NCBI GenBank assembly: GCA_947442905.1 | Contig: CANEWV010000029.1 | Coordinates: 1-10,455, forward strand | Length of the DNA: 10,455 nt | Direction of reading: 5' to 3' | Origin: Chitinophagaceae bacterium | GTDB taxonomy: Bacteria; Bacteroidota; Bacteroidia; Chitinophagales; Chitinophagaceae | Shown here: in pieces, positions 5,662 to 10,455 of the stretch | Numbering within the stretch: the first letter of the stretch is position 1 | How the letters are laid out: every line of letters starts with the position of its first letter | Notes under the pieces: generated by a model | What the model saw: the letters and a program-made list of their open reading frames with translations, nothing else | What the model was told of the DNA's origin: nothing | Database searches by the model: none | Position numbers and translations under genes: made by a program

Positions 5662-6957
5662 ATGATTGGCATTGTAGATTGCAATAGTTTTTATTGCTCG
5701 TGCGAACGTTTATTTAAGCCAGATTTACTACACAAGCCCGTGGTGGTATTAAGCAACAATGATGGCTGCATTATTTCTAGAAGTGATGAAGCAAAAGCAG
5801 TAGGCATAGAAATGGGAAGCCCTTTTTTTATGCAAAAAAATAATTTAGAAAAAAATGGCGTTACTACTTTTTCTTCTAACTATCATTTATACGGCGACTT
5901 AAGTTGGCGCGTGATGGAAACGTTAAGAACCATGCTACCAGAGGGTTGTGTAGAAGTGTATTCGGTAGATGAATCCTTTATCGATCTCGCACATATTGAA
6001 CCAGACGCACTACCATCTTTTACTGTATCGCTTAAAAATATCATTGAACAGTGGACCGGTATTAGCGTTTCAATTGGCGTAGCACCTACCAAAGCACTCA
6101 GTAAAGTAGCCAATAGGCTCGCTAAAAAAAACAAGCAAGCAACGGCCTGTGTATTAATTTTAAATACCGATAAAAAAATTACACAAGCACTTCAAAAAAC
6201 ACCGATTGCTGATGTGTGGGGCATTGGTTACCAGTACGCCAAAAAATTAAATGGCTATGGTATTAATACCGCTTACGATTTAACACTGCGTACCGAAAAT
6301 TGGGCGCATCAAGAATTAGGTGGTGTAGTAGGCGCGCGTTTGTTTAGAGAACTCAAAGGATTTCCTTGTATAGATATGCAATCGGAAAGAGTTACCAAAC
6401 ACATGATTGCTACCACGCGTATGTTTGGAAACCCCGTTACCACCCTTACTGAATTAGAAGAAGCGGTAGCTACCTATATGGCAAGGGCTGCAGAAAAACT
6501 GCGCAGACAACACGCAGCAGCACGCGGTATTACGGTATTAATTGTGCCCAAACAGGAAGTGAAGGGCAGTTATTACCGGCATGGGCCTACAAAATCGGGA
6601 GCGGTTCGCCTGCCGCTTGCAACGGCGCTTACGAACGAACTGGTAAAACCAGCCCTCGAGCTGGTAAGAAGCTTATTTGAAGCAGGTAAAACCTACAAAA
6701 AAGCAGGGGTCATTTTAAGTGATATTGTACCTGAAACCGTGATTCAGGGGAACTTGTTTGTAGCAGTGCCTACAAATGGCGAAAAATTGGCCAAAGGGCG
6801 CGCACTCATGGAAGCGATAGACAATATTAATTTTTCGATGCGGGGTGATATTTTGAAATTTGCTGCTAGCGGCACTACCCGTAACTGGAAAATGCGCCAA
6901 GAAATGCGGAGCCCCCGCTATACCACACGCTGGGAAGAGCTTCCACTCTTAAAATAA
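5662..6957 (+). CDS. umuC: DNA polymerase V catalytic subunit UmuC (Y-family translesion polymerase)
   Basis: A 431-residue error-prone polymerase, close to the 422 residues of E. coli UmuC and full length. Palm/finger motifs are VDCNSFY (5-11, D6 metal ligand, Y11 steric gate), SNNDGC (31-36), YHLYGD (74-79) and YSVDESF (100-106, D103 and E104 catalytic). SIGVAPTKALSKVANRLAK (137-155) is the conserved Y-family segment. A helix-hairpin-helix-like VWGIGYQYAKKLNGYGI spans 185-201, and the little-finger domain occupies about 240-350. QGNLF (362-366) fits the UmuC-type beta-clamp-binding motif near the end. The C-terminal tail (about 380-431) corresponds to the DUF4113 extension of UmuC, which separates it from DinB (Pol IV). 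All catalytic residues are present, in contrast to its UmuD partner. It lies 7 bases downstream of umuD and is presumably induced with it from the operator-bearing region. Confidence 0.96.
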   Translation: MIGIVDCNSFYCSCERLFKPDLLHKPVVVLSNNDGCIISRSDEAKAVGIEMGSPFFMQKNNLEKNGVTTFSSNYHLYGDLSWRVMETLRTMLPEGCVEVYSVDESFIDLAHIEPDALPSFTVSLKNIIEQWTGISVSIGVAPTKALSKVANRLAKKNKQATACVLILNTDKKITQALQKTPIADVWGIGYQYAKKLNGYGINTAYDLTLRTENWAHQELGGVVGARLFRELKGFPCIDMQSERVTKHMIATTRMFGNPVTTLTELEEAVATYMARAAEKLRRQHAAARGITVLIVPKQEVKGSYYRHGPTKSGAVRLPLATALTNELVKPALELVRSLFEAGKTYKKAGVILSDIVPETVIQGNLFVAVPTNGEKLAKGRALMEAIDNINFSMRGDILKFAASGTTRNWKMRQEMRSPRYTTRWEELPLLK

Positions 6958-7030
6958 GGCTTCAAAAGTCCTGTGCATAAGCATTTAAGAATTATTTTAA
7001 AATTTACACGCATAAATTGCGGCGGTACCT

Positions 7031-7038
7031 TAAATTTG
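7031..7038 (+). promoter_or_regulatory. Candidate -7 box upstream of the carB half-gene
   Basis: TAAATTTG is an exact match to the Bacteroidota -7 element TAnnTTTG and ends 15 bases before the carB ATG. No TTTG or TTG lies at the usual 19-21-base spacing upstream (the nearest TTG is only 11 bases away), so only half the promoter is recognisable. The 96-base gap after umuC supports a separate transcript for carB. No clear intrinsic terminator for umuC is seen in it. Confidence 0.35.
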
Positions 7039-7053
7039 CACAATTTGTAAATA

Positions 7054-8250
7054 ATGACTCAACCTACGCTCAACTCCAACGAATCCATCCCTTCAGGTAA
7101 GAAAAAAATAATTGTACTTGGTAGCGGCCCCAATAGAATTGGCCAAGGTATCGAGTTTGATTATTGTTGTGTACATGGCTTAATTGCCATTAAAGAAAGT
7201 GGTTACGAAGCCATTATGGTGAACTGTAACCCCGAAACCGTTTCTACCGATTTTGACATGGCCGATAAATTATATTTTGAGCCAGTGTTTTGGGAGCATT
7301 TGTGGGAAATTATTGAACTAGAGCAACCTTATGGAATCATTGTTCAATTAGGTGGTCAAACAGCACTAAAACTAGCCAAGCGTTTACACGAAAAAGGCAT
7401 TCGCATTATTGGCACTTCTTTCGAAAGCTTAGACATGGCCGAAGACCGTGGACGTTTTAGTGATTTATTAAAAGAACTAGAAATTCCGTATCCATCGTAT
7501 GGCACGGCGCATACTGCAGACGAAGCCATTGAAGTAGCCAACAAAGTAGGTTATCCCGTACTCGTGAGACCAAGCTACGTAATTGGTGGACAGCGCATGC
7601 GTATTGTTATCAATGACGAAGAAGTTGAAAAAGCCGTTATTAGTTTATTAAAACATCTTCCGGATAACACCATTTTAATTGACCACTTTTTAGATCGTTG
7701 TCAAGAAGCAGAAGTAGATGCCATTTTTGATGGAGAAACTTTTCACATCATGGGTGTGATGGAACATATCGAGCCAGCAGGTATTCATAGTGGCGATAGT
7801 AACGCGGTGTTACCAGCGTTTAACTTAACCCCAATGATTGTAGAAAAAATGGAATTCTACAGTGAAAAAATTGCACGTGCCTTAAATATCAGAGGCCTCA
7901 TTAATATTCAGTTCGCCATTAAAAATGGTCAAGTGTATGTGATTGAAGCAAACCCAAGGGCTTCGAGAACTACGCCATTTATTGCAAAAGCCTATCAAAT
8001 TCCGTACTTAAATATTGCCACCAAAGTAATGCTTGGTGCCAATAAACTTACCGACTTTACGATGGTTAAAAAACTAGATGGCTATGCGATAAAAGAGCCT
8101 GTATTTAGTTTTGATAAATTCCCTGGCGTAAACAAAGAGTTAGGACCAGAAATGAAAAGTACCGGAGAAGCGATTCGTTTTATTAAAGATTTACACGATC
8201 CTTATTTCCGCACGCTGTACAAAGAGCGTAGCATGAACTTGTCTCGATAA
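7054..8250 (+). CDS. carB: Stand-alone C-terminal synthetase half of carbamoyl-phosphate synthetase large chain
   Basis: A 398-residue ATP-grasp protein equivalent to the second (carbamoyl-phosphate-forming) synthetase domain of CarB, about E. coli residues 550-930; full-length CarB is over 900 residues. Motifs are LGSGPNRIGQGIEFDY (22-37), MVNCNPETVSTD (55-66), GGQTALKLA (100-108), LVRPSYVIGGQRM (170-182), MEHIEPAGIHSGDS (236-249), and Q286, E298 and N300 in QFAIKN/VIEANPR, matching the metal-binding Q829/E841/N843 of E. coli. It ends after GPEMKSTGEAIRFIKDL with no allosteric MGS-like domain, as in other Bacteroidota CarB. The N-terminal carboxyphosphate half is absent: an in-frame TAA sits at 7048-7050 and the upstream neighbour is umuC. 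Residues 8-18 (NSNESIPSGKK) resemble the interdomain linker of full-length CarB. It is probably one gene of a split carB, functional only if the N-half is encoded elsewhere. Confidence 0.9.
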   Translation: MTQPTLNSNESIPSGKKKIIVLGSGPNRIGQGIEFDYCCVHGLIAIKESGYEAIMVNCNPETVSTDFDMADKLYFEPVFWEHLWEIIELEQPYGIIVQLGGQTALKLAKRLHEKGIRIIGTSFESLDMAEDRGRFSDLLKELEIPYPSYGTAHTADEAIEVANKVGYPVLVRPSYVIGGQRMRIVINDEEVEKAVISLLKHLPDNTILIDHFLDRCQEAEVDAIFDGETFHIMGVMEHIEPAGIHSGDSNAVLPAFNLTPMIVEKMEFYSEKIARALNIRGLINIQFAIKNGQVYVIEANPRASRTTPFIAKAYQIPYLNIATKVMLGANKLTDFTMVKKLDGYAIKEPVFSFDKFPGVNKELGPEMKSTGEAIRFIKDLHDPYFRTLYKERSMNLSR

Positions 8251-8320
8251 GTAAGTTTAAAATAAGCGGCTGGTTGTAAATACGGAGAACCTTCCACCAA
8301 AATACATGGGTTCATTAGTA

Positions 8321-8337
8321 TGCGCTATTATAGCACA
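8321..8337. repeat. Imperfect hairpin just upstream of the comEC start
   Basis: TGCGCTA and TAGCACA flank TTA, pairing at six of seven positions. It lies in the 92-base gap between carB and comEC, ending 5 bases before the TTG start codon, and could fold in the leader around the initiation site. It is too small and lacks the trailing T-run for a carB terminator. Confidence 0.3.
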
Positions 8338-8342
8338 TAGGT

Positions 8343-10382
8343 TTGTGCGTGTCCGTACCTAAGCCTCCATTTTGGCATCAAGCACCATTTACCAGACTGC
8401 TTTTCCCACTTGTAATTGGAATTGTTACCTGCTATTATTTGTTGCATGGCATATTTACAAATGCGCATATTCATGCAGCTGTGTATGCAGCAGCGGGCGT
8501 TTCTATTGCCGGACTTTTATGTATTGCGCAACTAACAAATTTTAAAAAGTACCGTTACCGTTTTCTACAAGGTGTCCTCCTACAAATTATTTTTATTTCC
8601 CTTGGCATCACTGTTATGCAAAACGTATTGCAGTTGCGCGCCAAAGAAACCGAATTAATAGCAGCGCGTAAAGATGGTACTGTTTATATTATGCGGTTAA
8701 CCGAACCATTACAACTAAAAAATAAAACCTATAAAACGGCGGCTGTCATTGAAAGCATTGGTAATGCAAAACAAGAACTAAAAACACAAATTAAAATAAT
8801 AGTACACCTCGCAGTAGATAGCAGCCGCAGTAGTATGCACCTTTTAACTGCCGGCAATTATATTGCCACTACCATACAACCAACCCTTGTGCCAGATACG
8901 CATAACCCAGGGGGATTTAATTACAAAGTATGGCTATTTAGACATGAAATAACACACCAGCTTTACTTAGCAAAAGGAAGTTGGACCTTACTGTCCTCCA
9001 AAAAAAATAAACAATACTTACAAATACTACAGCAAAAAATTAGAACAAGACTTCAACAAAATATTACGGGCAAACAAGAAAAAGCAGTAGCAGCACTTTT
9101 AATTGGTTACAAGCAAGATATAGATTCTGATTTAATGAAAGCGTATAGCAATACTGGCGTAATACATGTTATTGCCATTAGTGGCTTACACCTTGGGTTA
9201 ATTTATGGTTTACTCATTGGCATTTTTAATTGGATACCAGATGCAACAATAAAAAAGTGGATAGCGCCACCTACCATGCTACTGGTATTGTGGGGCTTTG
9301 CGCTTCTAACAGGAGCCGGGCCTTCTATTGTAAGAGCGGCGGTTATGTTTTCATTTATTATTATAGCAACCATGGTAAAACAAAATTCAAGTATTTTAAA
9401 TGCCCTCGCCGCGTCGGCATTTTTTTTACTGCTACTTCATCCATTTTATTTATGGGATATTGGTTTTCAACTTTCTTATGCAGCAGTGCTTAGCATTGTA
9501 TTGTACCGAAAAAAAATATATGATGTACTTTATTTCAAATACAAATGGATGCAGGTCTGCTCGCAATTAAACGCTGTTACATTAAGTGCGCAAATACTCA
9601 CACTGCCACTTGTTGTGTATCACTTTCATCAGTTCCCAAATTATTTTTTACTCAGCAATTTTATTGTGGTGCCTCTTTCGAGTATTATATTATATGGCTG
9701 TTTACTCATACTCCCCTTTGGAAGCCTCGCTTATATAGGCAAGATATTATCAGTTGCTACAAGTTGGTTACTCACCTCCATGAACTGGATCATTGAAAAA
9801 ATGAATGCATTACCCTATGCCACTACTAGTAATTTAGAAATAAATGCGGTTCAAGTGGGGTTATTTTTTATCGTCATTGCTTACCTATCTCAATTTATAC
9901 AAACACAAAAAAATAAATGGTGCTTTTATAGTTTGATAGCCATTCTCATAGGTATGAGTATACGGACGTATGACCACGTAAAAGAAGACAGGCAAACAAC
10001 CCTTACCGTTTGGTTTGTTCCAAAAAAATCACAAATCACTACCCGTTACGGACCAGGGCCGGAACAACCGCTGCAAGTAAACAACACTGCATTTTCTATT
10101 GGACACACCCGTTTTTTACGTATTGGGCAAATGGTTCAGCTAAAAGATAGTATCGCAACGGTATCAAAAGTGGATATCCTACTCATTAGCAACCTATCAA
10201 AATCTCCCATAGCCTTACTCTCAAAGCACTTTAAGCGTGCGCTTTATGTTTTTGACAGCAGTATTCCGTTGTGGAAAATGGAAGGGTGGAAAAAAGAGGC
10301 AGAGGGCCTACATTTGCGGCATCATTTTGTTTCTCAACAAGGGGCTTTTGTCCACCAATCAAGCAATGGAAAAGAAAATTAA
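8343..10382 (+). CDS. comEC: ComEC/Rec2-family DNA-uptake channel protein, without metallo-beta-lactamase domain
   Basis: A 679-residue polytopic inner-membrane protein that would carry single-stranded DNA into the cytosol during natural transformation. The N-terminal part has membrane segments near 17-35, 45-63 and 77-95, then a soluble DUF4131/OB-like stretch with NPGGFNY (188-194). The competence domain follows: VIAISGLHLG (276-285), LTGAGPSIVRAAVMFSF (322-338), DIGFQLSYAAVLSIVL (372-387) and LSNFIVVPLSS (437-447). After the last membrane segment (to about 540) a 135-residue tail ends in FDSSIPLWKMEGWKKEA and QQGAFVHQ, but no HxHxDH metal motif is present, as is usual in Bacteroidota ComEC. 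The frame is closed by TAG at 8331 and has no ATG until residue 92, so initiation must be non-ATG: TTG 8343 (used here) or GTG 8349. The 3' end overlaps purH by 17 bases. Confidence 0.9.
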   Translation: MCVSVPKPPFWHQAPFTRLLFPLVIGIVTCYYLLHGIFTNAHIHAAVYAAAGVSIAGLLCIAQLTNFKKYRYRFLQGVLLQIIFISLGITVMQNVLQLRAKETELIAARKDGTVYIMRLTEPLQLKNKTYKTAAVIESIGNAKQELKTQIKIIVHLAVDSSRSSMHLLTAGNYIATTIQPTLVPDTHNPGGFNYKVWLFRHEITHQLYLAKGSWTLLSSKKNKQYLQILQQKIRTRLQQNITGKQEKAVAALLIGYKQDIDSDLMKAYSNTGVIHVIAISGLHLGLIYGLLIGIFNWIPDATIKKWIAPPTMLLVLWGFALLTGAGPSIVRAAVMFSFIIIATMVKQNSSILNALAASAFFLLLLHPFYLWDIGFQLSYAAVLSIVLYRKKIYDVLYFKYKWMQVCSQLNAVTLSAQILTLPLVVYHFHQFPNYFLLSNFIVVPLSSIILYGCLLILPFGSLAYIGKILSVATSWLLTSMNWIIEKMNALPYATTSNLEINAVQVGLFFIVIAYLSQFIQTQKNKWCFYSLIAILIGMSIRTYDHVKEDRQTTLTVWFVPKKSQITTRYGPGPEQPLQVNNTAFSIGHTRFLRIGQMVQLKDSIATVSKVDILLISNLSKSPIALLSKHFKRALYVFDSSIPLWKMEGWKKEAEGLHLRHHFVSQQGAFVHQSSNGKEN

Positions 10383-10455
10383 ATCAGCGCTCATTTCTGT
10401 CTTTTATAAAGATGGTTTAGAGCCTTTAGCACGTCAATTAGTCGCTCAAAACGTA
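10366..10455 (+). CDS. purH: Bifunctional AICAR formyltransferase/IMP cyclohydrolase PurH, N-terminal fragment cut by window edge
   Basis: Thirty codons from ATG 10366 to the window end read MEKKIKSALISV, then FYKDGLEPLARQL. This is the typical PurH N-terminus (SALISVxxKDGLEP), the beginning of the MGS-like IMP cyclohydrolase domain. The full protein (about 500 residues) performs the last two steps of purine synthesis, AICAR to FAICAR to IMP. The ATG lies inside the last codons of comEC in another frame, giving a 17-base overlap and probable translational coupling. Only the start is visible, but the signature is distinctive. Confidence 0.85.
   Translation, partial: MEKKIKSALISVFYKDGLEPLARQLVAQNV

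Noticed and set aside
4584..6957. Polymerase V locus as part of a phage or plasmid insertion
   Set aside because: No integrase, transposase, att-like repeats or tRNA, and codon and base use resemble the flanking genes.
6958..7053. Intrinsic terminator after umuC
   Set aside because: Only 3-4 base stems in AT-rich sequence and no GC stem followed by a T-run.
8315..8345. TTAG-N19-TAGGTTTG promoter match at the comEC start
   Set aside because: The -7 box is perfect, but transcription would begin at or beyond both possible start codons, and no usable start follows for about 90 codons.
8306..8362. 18-codon ORF between carB and comEC
   Set aside because: Too short and without recognisable content or a ribosome-binding signal; mentioned only for its overlap with the comEC start.
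9230..9796. Two plus-strand ORFs of 87 and 83 codons inside comEC
   Set aside because: Alternative frames of a continuous comEC reading frame with all family motifs.

Overview
The window looks like a chromosomal segment of a Bacteroidota bacterium, probably Chitinophagaceae-like. This is inferred from protein style and signals, not from a marker gene. Starts lack Shine-Dalgarno sequences and have AT-rich leaders. Several intergenic regions carry Bacteroidota-type promoter elements (TTTG, 19 bases, TAnnTTTG). The protein families also fit: a RapZ-domain/sugar-kinase fusion, a COG4299 membrane protein and a ComEC without a metallo-beta-lactamase domain. No rRNA, tRNA, insertion sequence, CRISPR array or phage gene was seen, and no gene-free stretch exceeds about 100 bases.

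Layout. (1) 1-1054, minus: dTDP-glucose 4,6-dehydratase (rfbB/rmlB), running off the left edge and probably the end of a surface-polysaccharide cluster. (2) 1155-4529: a likely amino-sugar/peptidoglycan-salvage locus. It has a polytopic COG4299/HGSNAT-like protein (plus strand; MurT/NagX type). Convergent to it on the minus strand is a two-gene operon of an AmgK-like sugar kinase fused to a RapZ C-terminal domain, followed 6 bases later by a MurU-like nucleotidyltransferase. Together they would import or acetylate an amino sugar, phosphorylate it at C1 and activate it to a nucleotide sugar. (3) 4584-6957: a DNA-damage-type locus. A degenerate 2H-phosphoesterase (LigT-like) gene is divergent from umuD-umuC (DNA polymerase V). 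The 75-base divergent region carries five TTTAG half-sites on both strands, overlapping a good promoter match. Both the 2H protein and UmuD appear to have lost their catalytic residues. (4) 7054-10455, plus: a stand-alone C-terminal half of carbamoyl-phosphate synthetase large chain (carB), comEC, and the first 30 codons of purH, which overlaps the end of comEC.

Most worth a second look: the UmuD homologue lacking the Ser/Lys dyad, its divergent 2H partner with both HxT motifs gone, their shared operator-like array, the kinase-RapZ fusion next to murU, and the split carB. All family assignments come from reading the translations; no searches were run.
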